From: Sporomusa sphaeroides DSM 2875
GTDB taxonomy: Bacteria > Bacillota > Negativicutes > Sporomusales > Sporomusaceae
Assembly (NCBI RefSeq): GCF_001941975.2
Contig: NZ_CP146991.1
Span: forward strand, 3,717,001-3,781,000
DNA length: 64,000 bases
Direction: 5' to 3'
Position 1 is the first letter of the stretch, and every line of letters starts with the position of its first letter. Below, in pieces: positions 8,827 through 18,315 of the stretch. A program made the position numbers and the translations under genes. A model generated the notes under the pieces. It did not search any database. It saw only the letters and a list, made by a program, of their open reading frames with translations, and was not told the origin of the DNA.

Positions 8827-9717
8827 TTAACCTTGAGCAGCTTGCGTGCAAATCAAATCCGGAAAAATGTTTTTCATCTCATAATCCAGCATAGTTTCCT
8901 GAACTCTACAGCAGGCAGCTATTAGATTGCCTTTCTTTTTTTGCCTCACGGCTTCGCGCTTGACCTGGTTCAAAGCCTGTTTGACTTCCCTGCCGTCTAA
9001 TTTGTTCACACCGATAACAACATCCAGGTCCTTAATATCACTGCCCGGGTCGACCTGACCGGCCTTAGCAACAATAACATGCCCTGACTTGACATAAGAG
9101 CAATTTGCCAGATGTGTGGCCAGTGCATCTGCCAGGATACAGGTGGCAGAAAAGACACTTACCCCCTGGGCGATGCCGCGGGTCAGGCTTCTTCCGCCCA
9201 GACCGCTTGTGGCAACACCGCCAATGCCGTCCTCAGCACGAATGGTCAGAGAACGGTCTATCACGCCCAGTTGCAGGCTGCTCATGATTCCCAGCTTGAC
9301 TTCAGTCCCTGGCGCAAGCCGCAGAGCGACATCGCCGCCGTTGTTGACCATGGCCCGGCTTGCGCCCTGGGAAACCAGCCAGTCTGCCACCGTATCAGAG
9401 ACAGCCCCGGCAACTGTGGCCATCGGCGTCAGGGTAGGCTCACCGACAGCTAACACTCCCTCCAGCATTTTGCCAGGCAGTCCGGTCAGCAAACCGCGTT
9501 GAATCTGTTTCGGGTATAACCGCAGATAAGCCAGTGATGCCGTAATTTCCTCAAGTGCAGCGTTGATTACATCATAAGCCTCACAGCACAAGTCTGTGAG
9601 CGGACTGCCGTCCTTGTCAGCCATGACAACCATGGACGTCGGGCCGTAGTGAAAATATACTTTACCGGGCGCTAATATGCGCCATGGGTGCAAACCATTA
9701 CTATCATGCGGCATCAT
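8827..9717 (-). CDS. UPF0280 family protein (ApbE-like fold), possible Hnr flavinylation factor
   Basis: A 296-residue protein of the UPF0280 family. The core contains GVLAVGEPTLTPMATVAGAVSD, MVNNGGDVALRL and GGVATSGLGGRSLTRG, matching the ApbE superfamily, whose characterised members transfer FMN covalently to proteins. It starts at ATG 9717 (or 9714) after GGAGGGG. It lies 34 bases behind hnr and 50 bases before the hydroxylase, clearly co-transcribed. 6-Hydroxynicotinate reductase of E. barkeri was reported to hold a covalently bound flavin, so the simplest idea is that this protein attaches it. That role is inference; UPF0280 proteins have no assigned reaction that I can cite. Confidence 0.8.
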   Translation of the reverse strand: MMPHDSNGLHPWRILAPGKVYFHYGPTSMVVMADKDGSPLTDLCCEAYDVINAALEEITASLAYLRLYPKQIQRGLLTGLPGKMLEGVLAVGEPTLTPMATVAGAVSDTVADWLVSQGASRAMVNNGGDVALRLAPGTEVKLGIMSSLQLGVIDRSLTIRAEDGIGGVATSGLGGRSLTRGIAQGVSVFSATCILADALATHLANCSYVKSGHVIVAKAGQVDPGSDIKDLDVVIGVNKLDGREVKQALNQVKREAVRQKKKGNLIAACCRVQETMLDYEMKNIFPDLICTQAAQG

Positions 9718-9751
9718 AGCATCCCCTCCATTGCGTCCCTGATGAAGCAGT

Positions 9752-11332
9752 TTACGAAGAGATGGTTTTGGGACGCTCTACTTTAACAATCTTGCATTTG
9801 TTGTTTTTCATAATTTCCTCAATAGGCCGGATGGCTTCCATATACCCGCCGATTTCCTTATATGTTTCTTTGGTCATGGTGACCTCCATCGGACAGACAC
9901 TTGCCGGGGTAGGAACCCAGGCAAACGCGCCTTCAGGCATATGTTCAACCCATGCTTCTGCGGTAATGCCGCCGCCCGGGAAGATGTGAACAGGCTGACC
10001 GTTAATCGTGTACCGAATCTTGCCGGCTCTCAGCGCTTCATTGACATTACAGGAGCGTTCACGTGAAATGACGTCACGGATACCGCCGCCGAACCCGGCG
10101 ACAACCGACACATGACAGTTGCAAGGCTCACAATTATCGCGAATATACTGGATAACCTTCGCAACCTTGGGCGGTAGGGGCTTCTCGACAGGTTCCAGGT
10201 TCTCATTCAACTCAAAATATACAGCGCGCACAGCCGTCGGCTCGGTAATCACCAGGCGCAGACCGGGCCAGGCAACATTCTTGTCAATGGATTTGATGGC
10301 ATCCCTGGCTTCCATTACGTTAGAACCGCCCCAACCGCTGCCGGGAATGCCGAAATAACGCCCTGGAGAACTGTAGGTGCCTACCGGAGTAATACCGCTG
10401 TCCTTATAGCCGTAGCGCAAACCGGCGGTGGTATGGGCAGTCATCTTGGATGTAATATCATAGTCGATGGTGATAACCTCATCTACAATCTGCTCGCCCC
10501 AGCGCTCCAGCGTAAAGGTTGTGGCACCGACAGTCCCGCAGCCAATGCGCATGCGCTCTGCCTGCACGCCGTCAATAATCGGCGGCTTGCCATGCTGCAG
10601 TACCAGCTCCTTGACTGATTCGGTACGCAAGGTAACTGCTTTTTTATTGAGCAGGTCGCAGGTTGTACGCATTACCATGTGACCGCCCGGACTGGTATTA
10701 AGATGTGAACCGCCAATATAAATCATCTGTGAGCCATATTCAGCGGTGTTAATGTAACCGACAATAATGCCTTCACGTCGTACCGGTGTACCGTTATCGC
10801 CCAGAAATTCATCGGTGTCCACCTTTACGCGGGCACCATTGAAGGACAGTACCGTCTCAGTAACGCAGGATACCACTTCCACGCCATCAATGACAGCCGA
10901 AGAAATTACCTTAGCAGGCACGTCAGCGGAATAAAGGTTGGAGCCTGCGCCAAAGCCCAGCATCAGCGGAAAGGTAGGCAGCTTGGTGGACGGATCAATC
11001 GAAATGGTGGCCGGATCCACAATGTTATAGGGCTCGGTGCGCTCCAGCCTGCCATTGACATTTTGATACCGCTGGCAGGCACCCAGCCGCATTGGCGGAA
11101 TGCTGCAATGTATCGGACAGGTTTCACAGACAACGGCCTCAGGAGATGCCTGGGTTACTTCAATTGCAGCAGGCTTGCAGAGCTTGAAGCAAACGCCGCA
11201 GCCAACACACAGCTCGCCGATCGTTGCTTTTTTGTCATTGATGGCTATGGCATCTGTCGGGCAATTCTTGGCACATATTCTACAGCCGACACATTTTTCG
11301 GTTATTACCTGATATGTTTTGCTCTCGTACAT
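9752..11332 (-). CDS. hnr: 6-Hydroxynicotinate reductase
   Basis: A 526-residue iron-sulfur protein. It begins with two ferredoxin-type 4Fe-4S motifs (CVGCRICAKNCP at about residues 15-26 and CVGCGVCFKLCKP at about 42-54). A further cysteine group (CETCPIHCSIPPMRLGAC) follows, then a long domain with FGAGSNLYSAD, GGSHLNTSPGGH and the C-terminal GFGGGIRDVISRE. This is the layout of Hnr, which reduces 6-hydroxynicotinate to 1,4,5,6-tetrahydro-6-oxonicotinate, and in E. barkeri has iron-sulfur clusters and covalent flavin. The start at 11332 follows AAGGGGAGC. It sits between the transporter and the UPF0280 gene in the mgm operon. The neighbourhood of all later pathway enzymes makes the assignment strong. 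Confidence 0.9.
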   Translation of the reverse strand: MYESKTYQVITEKCVGCRICAKNCPTDAIAINDKKATIGELCVGCGVCFKLCKPAAIEVTQASPEAVVCETCPIHCSIPPMRLGACQRYQNVNGRLERTEPYNIVDPATISIDPSTKLPTFPLMLGFGAGSNLYSADVPAKVISSAVIDGVEVVSCVTETVLSFNGARVKVDTDEFLGDNGTPVRREGIIVGYINTAEYGSQMIYIGGSHLNTSPGGHMVMRTTCDLLNKKAVTLRTESVKELVLQHGKPPIIDGVQAERMRIGCGTVGATTFTLERWGEQIVDEVITIDYDITSKMTAHTTAGLRYGYKDSGITPVGTYSSPGRYFGIPGSGWGGSNVMEARDAIKSIDKNVAWPGLRLVITEPTAVRAVYFELNENLEPVEKPLPPKVAKVIQYIRDNCEPCNCHVSVVAGFGGGIRDVISRERSCNVNEALRAGKIRYTINGQPVHIFPGGGITAEAWVEHMPEGAFAWVPTPASVCPMEVTMTKETYKEIGGYMEAIRPIEEIMKNNKCKIVKVERPKTISS

Positions 11333-11355
11333 AAATTTGCTCCCCTTTAATCTTT

Positions 11356-12714
11356 TTATAACGCCTTGCCTTTGGTTTCAATACCCATAACTCCTACGGT
11401 AACAGCAGCCAGGATAAACGCCCCGGCAACTAATGACACTGCACCGGTAATACCGATAATACCCATGGCATAGCCAATGGCTATCGGCGAAACCATGCCT
11501 CCTACCCGTGAACAGGCAGAACCCATGGCTGCTCCTGTTGCGCGAAAAGCAGTCGGGTAAAGCTCTGGTGTGTAAGTATAACTTACCGCGATAATACCGG
11601 AGATAAAGAATGAGGTTACTACGCCAAGCCCAATAATATGGAATGATTCAAGAGTAGGTAAGCCTAATGCCCAGCCAAATGCCAGCGTAGCTAAGAAGCC
11701 GCATAGCAAGTTTCCGATCAGCACCGGCTTTCTGCCATACTTATCCATTAGGAAGGCAACTAACACCTGGTTTGGCAGATACGCCAACTGCAGGAAAATA
11801 CTGTACAGGAAGGATTGCTCCATCGTACGGCCGCTCTTCATTAAGAGCGAAGGCAGCCAGGAGAAAAGCCCGTAATAGCCAAACATGTTCAGGAACCAGA
11901 GGATCATCAGCATGATGGTTACACGCCTGTAATTCACAGAATACAATGCCCCGAAGGACGGCTTTTGTTCAACAATCACATCTTTTTTAATCATATCTTC
12001 CGTCAGAGGCGGAATCACATCAGTTTTGGCGACTTGCCGTTCAATATCATCAACAATGGCCAGTGCTTCTTCTTTTCTGCCCTTCATGGCCAGCCATCTG
12101 GCCGATTCAGGAATGTAACGCTGAACAATGAAGAGGTATAGCGCCGGTGTAGCCCCGGCAACAAAAGCCCACCGCCAGCCATCTTCCAGACCGGCAATGA
12201 CAAAATAGGCAAGCAGCGCAGCCAGTATCCAGCCGACTGTCCAAAAGGTAGTCAGTAGTCCCTGGGTTTTCCCACGGTCCCTGGCAGGAGTAATCTCGCC
12301 CATCAAGGTATAGATTATCGGCGGCAATCCCCCCAGCCCCAGGCCGACAATGAAACGGAAAAATACCAATGAATATATATCCCAGGCAATAGCACAACCC
12401 AGTGATGCAATGGAAAATACTAACATAGTCCATTTTAAAACCGCTTTACGGCCCATGCGGTCACCGGCAATGCCTCCCAAAAAAGCGCCTGCGATCATCC
12501 CGATCAGACCTGAGCTTAAGACAATCCCCATCTCGCCGGGACTTAAGTTCCACGCCTGGGCAAGTGCTGTCGCCACAAAGGTAATCAATGCAATATCAAA
12601 AGCATCAAAAGCCCAGGTAGCACCGCAAATTCCTATCATCTTGTAGTGGTATCTTGATAAGGGCAGTCTATCCAGCCTTGCCGTAACAAGAGCCGTGATA
12701 TCATGCTTTTCCAC
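11356..12714 (-). CDS. MFS transporter, NiaP-like, probable nicotinate uptake
   Basis: A 452-residue major facilitator with 12 predicted helices. Typical motifs are GGIAGDRMGRKAVLKWTM after helix 2, RFIVGLGLGGLPPI in helix 4, PESARWLAMKGRKEEAL after helix 6 and DKYGRKPVLIGN after helix 8. The family is the sugar/aromatic-acid porter type that includes the niacin transporter NiaP. Translation probably starts with GTG at 12714, just after GAGGGG. The gene is the third of the mgm operon, so nicotinate or 6-hydroxynicotinate import is the likely job. The substrate is inferred from context, not from a specific binding residue. Confidence 0.85.
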   Translation of the reverse strand: MEKHDITALVTARLDRLPLSRYHYKMIGICGATWAFDAFDIALITFVATALAQAWNLSPGEMGIVLSSGLIGMIAGAFLGGIAGDRMGRKAVLKWTMLVFSIASLGCAIAWDIYSLVFFRFIVGLGLGGLPPIIYTLMGEITPARDRGKTQGLLTTFWTVGWILAALLAYFVIAGLEDGWRWAFVAGATPALYLFIVQRYIPESARWLAMKGRKEEALAIVDDIERQVAKTDVIPPLTEDMIKKDVIVEQKPSFGALYSVNYRRVTIMLMILWFLNMFGYYGLFSWLPSLLMKSGRTMEQSFLYSIFLQLAYLPNQVLVAFLMDKYGRKPVLIGNLLCGFLATLAFGWALGLPTLESFHIIGLGVVTSFFISGIIAVSYTYTPELYPTAFRATGAAMGSACSRVGGMVSPIAIGYAMGIIGITGAVSLVAGAFILAAVTVGVMGIETKGKAL

Positions 12715-12786
12715 AAAATCCCCTCATTTCAATATAGCTGCCCTCTGGGCACATAGTATCGAATTATGGAGGACAACTTTTATCGC

Positions 12787-14238
12787 TTAGTCCGACATGC
12801 TGAAATGCCGCTTGGCCAACAATAGTGCTTGTGTGGGCCTGTATTCGGCAAGCAAGCCGATGGCATACAACAGATACGATTTGTCAATAATTATCCTGCT
12901 GTCTTGTGCAGGCAATAAGGATATGCCTGGATTCTGCAAAGCCTCTCTGACAACGGCCATTGCTTCATCGGTTGATAAGCCGGTAAAAACACCGCCGACA
13001 ACAATCACCGTTTTTACTCTGCGCAAATCTCTGCCAACCGGAGTACCTGGCACAATACCCATAACCGGGTCAAAGCTCTGCGCGATATAACCGGCATGGC
13101 GTTTGAAAGCAACCTCCACAGCCGCTCTTGCCATGGCATGGTCAAACAGCTTATCCTGATCAGACACAGCCAGGTATTCAGGATTTGCCTCCAACTGGAT
13201 CGCATAGCAGTGCAGGGATTTTTCCAAGGCTTCTCCTGCAAGGCCGACACCGGCGAGAATGGCCTTTTCCCCGGCAGCCTCAATGATGCCCCGTGCACTT
13301 ACCCGTAACCCTAAGTTACCTTCCACAGTGCGATACGACAATTGCTTTTCATTGGTTACCACCAAGCCTTTTTCTTCTATTGACAATTCTTCCATATACG
13401 GCAGAACCGAATGAATATCGGTTGTTGCTCCGCCAAGATCAACAACAGCCAGATTACCCAGTCCCTTCTCCTCACGCGTGCCTTTAGCCAACAACTCTGT
13501 GGCTAAAAGTACCGCTCCCGGCGTAGGAATAACCTTATTAACTGTTAAACGGTCAAGTAACTTGCCTAGCCCTTTGGCCTCGGTAATCTGATGAATAAAC
13601 TGTTCATGAATGGCTTCGCGTGCAGGCTTGACATTTAAGCTGTGAATGGTCGGCATAACATTGGGAACACGGATGGTTTGAATGCCTGCTTGTTGAAGGA
13701 GGGCTTCGGCTTGCGGCTGTATGCTGACATTTCCGGCAAGAACAACCACTGCTTTCACCTTGCTGTCTACGATCAACTGCGCATCTTCTATAAGCGATGC
13801 CTGATTGCCCCCGTCTGTACCACCGGCTAACAGAATAATATCCGGCTGAATCTCACATAACATTTCCAGCTTGTTTTCCGGTTTATCTTCAAAAGACATG
13901 ACCTCCAGCACTCTGGCTCCGGCATTCATGGCTACTTCTTTGGCCGCTTTAGCCGTCACACGCGGCATATAGCCCATAGCTACCATCCGCAAACCACCGG
14001 CAGCACTGCTTGACGCCTGGATGTTGCAGGCCGCGATGCTGTTAACCTTGCACGCTGCAGCCAGTCCCTGCAAGGCCGAACCCAAGCCCTGATTAATATC
14101 CGTTACAGTGGTAGGTGCCTGCGCTCTGGCCAGCCATATTAATTCACCATCTATACTGTCAATTGCGGTCGCTTTAGTAAAAGTGCTGCCGACATCCAAC
14201 AAGATTGTATCAATCAACTTTTCGCTCACTATACTCAT
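12787..14238 (-). CDS. glmL: GlmL/MutL-type reactivating ATPase for the B12 mutase
   Basis: A 483-residue protein of the GlmL/MutL family with an actin-like ATPase fold. The N-terminal phosphate loop is DTILLDVGSTFTKATAID and a second is LAVVDLGGATTDIHSV near residue 270. The C-terminal part has VVGGVFTGLSTDEAM. In glutamate mutase operons, GlmL is thought to reactivate the enzyme by exchanging damaged cobalamin. Here it follows mgm after an 11-base gap, so 2-methyleneglutarate mutase is the natural client. This enlarges the E. barkeri pathway with a repair partner. The start at ATG 14238 follows a GGCGGGGG-type site. Confidence 0.88.
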   Translation of the reverse strand: MSIVSEKLIDTILLDVGSTFTKATAIDSIDGELIWLARAQAPTTVTDINQGLGSALQGLAAACKVNSIAACNIQASSSAAGGLRMVAMGYMPRVTAKAAKEVAMNAGARVLEVMSFEDKPENKLEMLCEIQPDIILLAGGTDGGNQASLIEDAQLIVDSKVKAVVVLAGNVSIQPQAEALLQQAGIQTIRVPNVMPTIHSLNVKPAREAIHEQFIHQITEAKGLGKLLDRLTVNKVIPTPGAVLLATELLAKGTREEKGLGNLAVVDLGGATTDIHSVLPYMEELSIEEKGLVVTNEKQLSYRTVEGNLGLRVSARGIIEAAGEKAILAGVGLAGEALEKSLHCYAIQLEANPEYLAVSDQDKLFDHAMARAAVEVAFKRHAGYIAQSFDPVMGIVPGTPVGRDLRRVKTVIVVGGVFTGLSTDEAMAVVREALQNPGISLLPAQDSRIIIDKSYLLYAIGLLAEYRPTQALLLAKRHFSMSD

Positions 14239-14249
14239 GCCCCCGCCAC

Positions 14250-16106
14250 TTACTCGCTCTTGCCAGTTGCCTGCTCTGCGTGTTCATACACCCATTGAAC
14301 CACATCTGCCGGTTCTGTCCCTGGGCCAAAATGGGCATCCACTCCCAGAAAGCCGGTACCTTCCTGCTCAATTTTTTGGTTTACCGCCGCATGCTCTTCC
14401 TCTTTTTCGGCAATGCGTCCGCCGGAAATTAAAGCAGTCTCCGCTCTTATTCCAAGCTCTTCCATTCTGGCACTCACCCGTGGGTACAGCGCTGTTCCCA
14501 AGCCAAGCAGGTTTGTCACACCGACAACCTGAGCTTTGGCTTCTGCGGCAACCTCTGCCACTGTTTCCGGCAGGTTCATGCCTCTGAGGTAAATAACTTC
14601 ATACCCATCCTTTTCAAATGCTTCACGAATGGTATTTATGCCCACCACATGGGCATCAGCCCCCACTGTTGCCAGTACAACCTTGGTCTTCTTGCTGATT
14701 TCTACCGGCTTTTGGACCTGTACCGGCTCGCTTGTAAAAGTAAGGTACTGTTCGTCAATGCTGGTTGGGCCATAGCCCGGAACATACCGGCGGATACCGT
14801 CTTTATCCCGGTGTGTACGCACGCCGCGTTTAAGGTCCCAGCCGCCGGCCCGCGGTGAATCCATGATGCCGTTCTTACCTGCCGAAACAATCAGATCAAT
14901 CAGCTCTGCATCACCATAACTGCGCCAGAAATTCGGGGTAATATCCTGAGGTGCCAGCATTCCATCCCGCCCTAATACGGCAGACAGCACCGCCATGGCC
15001 TCGGCAATAATTTCTTCTTTGCGTGCATCAATAGCAGCATTCTGTATATCTATATCTGCCGTATTGTCAAATACATTATAGGAAGCCCACATGGCCTTGG
15101 CCATGGAAGCACCTGTCGGTATGCCAACAGACTCGGCTGCCTTGGGACGGTAGAAATTGGCTTTGCCTAACCGCGCACTAATAGCCATACGGGCAAAATG
15201 TGCCTGCTCTACGATAAGATCGGCCGGCGGATTTTGGAAGGTTTCCGGTACTACAATCAAGGAATCGCTCCACATCGTCTCTTTAAAGGCCCGCATGGCT
15301 GCCAGATCGGCCAGCAGGTTAATACCGGCGACATTCATCTGCAGACCGCTCAGCTCTTTAGGCAAACCGGCCAAAACAGCCAAACCTTCTGCCAGCAGGC
15401 ACATAGCCAGCGCCATGCCGTCTGTTCCGCCGATATTATTTAAATGCTTATGAGAATCGGTCTGGACAAATATTTTATTTTCTGCACAAATTTGCAGTGC
15501 CCGGTAGCCGTTAAGCACCTTGGTTTTATAATCATGAATGCCGCGTCCGCCGAAATGGACGTGAATGACAGGGCCGATATCGGTACCGTCAAAGCCGGCA
15601 ATCAGTGCATTAATAATGGATAAGTGCGGTGTATCGCCAGTAGCATTAATCCGCATAGGATGTTTGCTGCCTCCGCCCAATTGGACCAATTCCCGTTCCC
15701 CGGCAGGCGTAATGCCACCTTTGCCGCGTGACTGCTCAATCAGCTCAGCCCCGTTAAGCGGATCGATGTGACGCGTAGCCTCAGAATGGACAAATTGGAA
15801 GATAGTCTCGTTAAATTGTTCGGCCATTTTGTACATGTCAAGCGATTCTTTATAGGTTTCCTCTGCCGAATTACGGCCAAGAATGGGATTCATTACCGGA
15901 ATACCTGTCTGCTCCGCTTTTTGCGCCAGTTCCCAAATACGATAACCGCTGCGTTCTACTCCGGCTACCACACGCGGATATGGGTCAGGAAGGCCGGTTA
16001 CATCTCCATCTTTAGTCACCTGAGGCATGGGCACCTTAAAAACTTTTTCGTAAGCCCGCACACGCTCCTGGTCAGCAATAATAATTTCTTTTGTCTTTTT
16101 CTGCAT
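14250..16106 (-). CDS. mgm: 2-Methyleneglutarate mutase (adenosylcobalamin-dependent)
   Basis: The 618-residue protein is almost the length of the E. barkeri enzyme. The N-terminal two thirds form the TIM-barrel with [16 protein letters not shown] and [20 protein letters not shown]. The C-terminal cobalamin domain carries DAHVVG at residues 484-489, the DxHxxG motif whose His486 binds cobalt. It then has [11 protein letters not shown] and a second DAH near the end. The reaction is the reversible carbon-skeleton rearrangement of 2-methyleneglutarate to (R)-3-methylitaconate. It is the first gene of a leftward operon driven by a sigma-54 promoter at 16269-16284. ATG 16106 follows AGGGAGG. Confidence 0.95.
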   Translation of the reverse strand: MQKKTKEIIIADQERVRAYEKVFKVPMPQVTKDGDVTGLPDPYPRVVAGVERSGYRIWELAQKAEQTGIPVMNPILGRNSAEETYKESLDMYKMAEQFNETIFQFVHSEATRHIDPLNGAELIEQSRGKGGITPAGERELVQLGGGSKHPMRINATGDTPHLSIINALIAGFDGTDIGPVIHVHFGGRGIHDYKTKVLNGYRALQICAENKIFVQTDSHKHLNNIGGTDGMALAMCLLAEGLAVLAGLPKELSGLQMNVAGINLLADLAAMRAFKETMWSDSLIVVPETFQNPPADLIVEQAHFARMAISARLGKANFYRPKAAESVGIPTGASMAKAMWASYNVFDNTADIDIQNAAIDARKEEIIAEAMAVLSAVLGRDGMLAPQDITPNFWRSYGDAELIDLIVSAGKNGIMDSPRAGGWDLKRGVRTHRDKDGIRRYVPGYGPTSIDEQYLTFTSEPVQVQKPVEISKKTKVVLATVGADAHVVGINTIREAFEKDGYEVIYLRGMNLPETVAEVAAEAKAQVVGVTNLLGLGTALYPRVSARMEELGIRAETALISGGRIAEKEEEHAAVNQKIEQEGTGFLGVDAHFGPGTEPADVVQWVYEHAEQATGKSE

Positions 16107-16224
16107 ATCACTCTATTCCTCCCTTAGCCCCCGGCCGCTAAAAACAAAAACATTATCACCCGGGCATTGTCTCCTAGGACAATCTTTTTAATATTGATGT
16201 TCTTTCATTCGCTCTCTCTTTTAA

Positions 16225-16238
16225 GTCCGCGTCCGGAC
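16225..16238 (-). other. 5'-leader hairpin shared by both nicotinate operons (copy 1)
   Basis: On the transcript strand GTCCGGACGCGGAC can fold as GTCCG-GACG-CGGAC. The same 25 bases around it recur at 27786-27799 in the leader of the second nicotinate operon, but not in the third promoter copy. It lies about 20 bases after the predicted start of transcription and roughly 120 bases before mgm. It may affect mRNA stability or bind a protein; no known riboswitch was recognised. Confidence 0.45.
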
Positions 16239-16268
16239 ATATAGCGTACACGCCTGCTAATTATTAAT

Positions 16269-16284
16269 GCAATTAGCGTGCCAA
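16269..16284 (-). promoter_or_regulatory. Sigma-54 promoter of the mgm operon
   Basis: Read on the minus strand: TGGCACGCTAATTGCA, an essentially perfect -24/-12 element (TGGCACN5TTGCA, with GG and GC ten bases apart). The predicted start of transcription is near 16258, giving a leader of about 150 bases. The bacterial enhancer-binding protein encoded at 16527-18119 is the obvious activator. Confidence 0.93.
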
Positions 16285-16343
16285 TTCAGTTTTTTCACAA
16301 ACTTATTACATATTTAGCACTTTTTCATCTGCTAATAACAAAT

Positions 16344-16387
16344 CCAGGCATCATAACTTTGCAAAAATGAAAAGATATAATGCCTGG
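16344..16387. promoter_or_regulatory. 44-bp upstream activator palindrome, copy 1 (imperfect)
   Basis: 20-bp arms around an AAAA centre, beginning CCAGGCAT and ending ATGCCTGG, with four mismatched pairs. The core is TTTGCA-AAAA-TGAAAA. Its centre is 81.5 bp upstream of the -24 element. Copies 2 and 3 (27905-27948, 30787-30830) keep the same geometry. Confidence 0.8.
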
Positions 16388-16435
16388 ACCTTCTTTAAAC
16401 ATGCATCAAAGTTGGTTTTTTTAAAATTAAAAAAA

Positions 16436-16455
16436 TTTTTGCAAAAGTGCAAAAA
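16436..16455. promoter_or_regulatory. Distal activator site, copy 1
   Basis: TTTTTGCA-AAAG-TGCAAAAA is a perfect 8-4-8 palindrome sharing the TTGCA/TGCAA core of the large palindrome. The centres of the two sites are 80 bp apart, as in copy 2. Confidence 0.65.
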
Positions 16456-16478
16456 TAATGTCTTTTTACACTTAAAAT

Positions 16479-16521
16479 CGCTTCCAAAGCCTCTGGATTC
16501 TGCCCAGGGGCTTTAGAAGCG
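16479..16521 (-). terminator. Terminator of the sigma-54 activator gene
   Basis: CGCTTC-AAAGCC-CTGG and its complement form a long stem with two single mismatches, directly after the stop codon of the activator gene. On the minus strand it is followed by a short TTTTAAG run. Confidence 0.75.
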
Positions 16522-16526
16522 CCTTA

Positions 16527-18119
16527 TTAGACATCAATTCCATATTTCTGCATTTTGCGCCATAGTGTACTCACGCTAACCCCCAAACGCTTTGCCGCCA
16601 AACTGGATTTGTATTTTGCATTTTCTAATGCAATTTTTATGATTTCTTTTTCATACTCCATAACATAATCATCCAATGTGCGACCATTTTCATAAAGGCT
16701 GGCCTTGCTGACTTCCTTGATTTTCTGGTTATGCAATATGATATGCTGCGGCAGATGATGCAGTAGAATCTCCATTTCCGTATACTCTGCAACATTCACC
16801 GCAAATTCTATAGTATTTTCCAGTTCGCGGACGTTACCTGGCCAATTGTACTTTTGCAGGGCATCCATCGCCTCGTTACTAATCTGCTTGATTACTCTGC
16901 CAAGATTCGTGTTGTATTTATTTAAAAAATACTCTGCAAGCCGAGGTACATCTCCCTCTCGCTCGCGCAGAGGCGGGATGGTAATTCGGATTACATCCAG
17001 CCGATAGTATAGATCTTCACGGAACTTCTTCTCCTTGACTAATTCCCGCAAATTTTTATTTGTCGCGCTTATGACACGCGTATTCACACGAATAGGCTTG
17101 CTGCCACCGATGCGGGTAACTTCCTTTTCCTGCAGCACACGCAGCAGCTTACTCTGCAAGTTAAAATCCAGTTCATTAATTTCATCAAGAAAGATTGTAC
17201 CACCATCGGCCTGCTCGAACGAACCTAGCATTCCACCCTTTTTTGCCCCGGTAAATGCACCTTCCTCATAACCGAACAGATGGCTTTCAATCAGAGAATC
17301 TGGCAGCGCACCACAGTTTATGGCCACAAACGGCCCGCCTGAATGGCTGGCATTGTGAATGGCCTGCGCGAACATTTCCTTGCCGGTTCCAGTTTCACCG
17401 ACAAGCAAAACTGTCGAATTGCTGCGGGCAATTCGCACAGTCTCCGACAAGGTGCGTTTAATGGCCTGACTTTCACCGATGATATCACAGATATTATACT
17501 TAGTATTCTGCAGGCGTTTGACCTCCTGCATCAGCTTTATACTTTTCTTAGAGGTAGTGGCATTGTTCAGGATTAGGCAGCAGTCACTGGTAATCGGGAT
17601 ATATGCGACATAAACACCCTCAGCATGGGTGGACATGGTGACAATAGGTTCCTTGGATGTGATGGACCGCCTGGCCTGCTCAAAGTCGCCTGCTACTTCA
17701 ACCTGTTGCCCATTGGAGTCAAAGCTGATAATCCGCTGACCCATTTTGTCACACATGGTCGCATAACCGCCCGCAATCCTTGCTATACCCGGCAGTGCTT
17801 TCTTCATGGCTTCTTTTAAATTTTCCTCGTTGCGAATGCGCTGCGTATCTGTACTGACCAGGACATAGTTATTAATAGGAACTGCCCAGGCCATACAGTT
17901 CTGGTCATAGCGCGCCGGTCCAATCAGCGGCCGCTTCTCCTTAATACAGCGGGTGGCCATCTCATACACCTGGTTCTTAAACTGGGAAAGTTCTTCTCCC
18001 TTGTAATCATAATTGGTAATCATGACTCCGTTGGAGTCTGTTAAGGTCGCATATCCCCCAGTGATTTTTGCAATCATCGGCAACGCTTCGAGTAAGATTT
18101 TGGTTTGCTCGTCGTACAT
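16527..18119 (-). CDS. Sigma-54-dependent transcriptional activator of the nicotinate operons
   Basis: A 530-residue enhancer-binding protein. The N-terminal 195 residues consist of two similar units of about 85 residues, recognisable by IAKITGGYATLTDSNGVMI and IARIAGGYATMCDKMGQRI. The AAA+ domain follows with GETGTGKE (Walker A), the sigma-54 contact loop GAFTGA and FLDEIN (Walker B). A Fis-type helix-turn-helix ends the protein (AAKRLGVSVSTLWRKMQKYG). There is no phosphorylation receiver, so the duplicated domain probably senses a ligand such as nicotinate or a pathway intermediate. The gene lies between the two nicotinate operons, each with a sigma-54 promoter, so it is their likely regulator. 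ATG 18119 follows AGGGAGG. Confidence 0.92.
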   Translation of the reverse strand: MYDEQTKILLEALPMIAKITGGYATLTDSNGVMITNYDYKGEELSQFKNQVYEMATRCIKEKRPLIGPARYDQNCMAWAVPINNYVLVSTDTQRIRNEENLKEAMKKALPGIARIAGGYATMCDKMGQRIISFDSNGQQVEVAGDFEQARRSITSKEPIVTMSTHAEGVYVAYIPITSDCCLILNNATTSKKSIKLMQEVKRLQNTKYNICDIIGESQAIKRTLSETVRIARSNSTVLLVGETGTGKEMFAQAIHNASHSGGPFVAINCGALPDSLIESHLFGYEEGAFTGAKKGGMLGSFEQADGGTIFLDEINELDFNLQSKLLRVLQEKEVTRIGGSKPIRVNTRVISATNKNLRELVKEKKFREDLYYRLDVIRITIPPLREREGDVPRLAEYFLNKYNTNLGRVIKQISNEAMDALQKYNWPGNVRELENTIEFAVNVAEYTEMEILLHHLPQHIILHNQKIKEVSKASLYENGRTLDDYVMEYEKEIIKIALENAKYKSSLAAKRLGVSVSTLWRKMQKYGIDV

Positions 18120-18143
18120 TAACAGTCCTCCCTTAAGTTATCC

Positions 18144-18195
18144 AATCTATGTAAACCCCGGTCCGGCAATGCCCGAACAGTAATTTACATAGATT
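18144..18195. repeat. Inverted repeat upstream of the activator gene
   Basis: AATCTATGTAAA and TTTACATAGATT, 12-bp perfect arms separated by 28 bases, stand 25 bases upstream of the activator start. It may be an operator or a leader hairpin of the regulatory gene. Its sequence is unrelated to the activator palindromes. Confidence 0.55.
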
Positions 18196-18315
18196 ACAGG
18201 ATATTACCAAAACTTCACTAGAATCAAGTAATCCCATAGGGCTATTTTAACATAATAAATCTACGTATGTATAGATATACAAGGTTGTTCCACTATTAGG
18301 AATAAACAATAACAT

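Noticed and set aside
16344-16387. The 44-bp palindromes read as transcription terminators
   Set aside because: A proper terminator of the activator gene lies at 16479-16521, the palindromes lack T-runs, and their constant distance to sigma-54 promoters in three places fits activator sites better.
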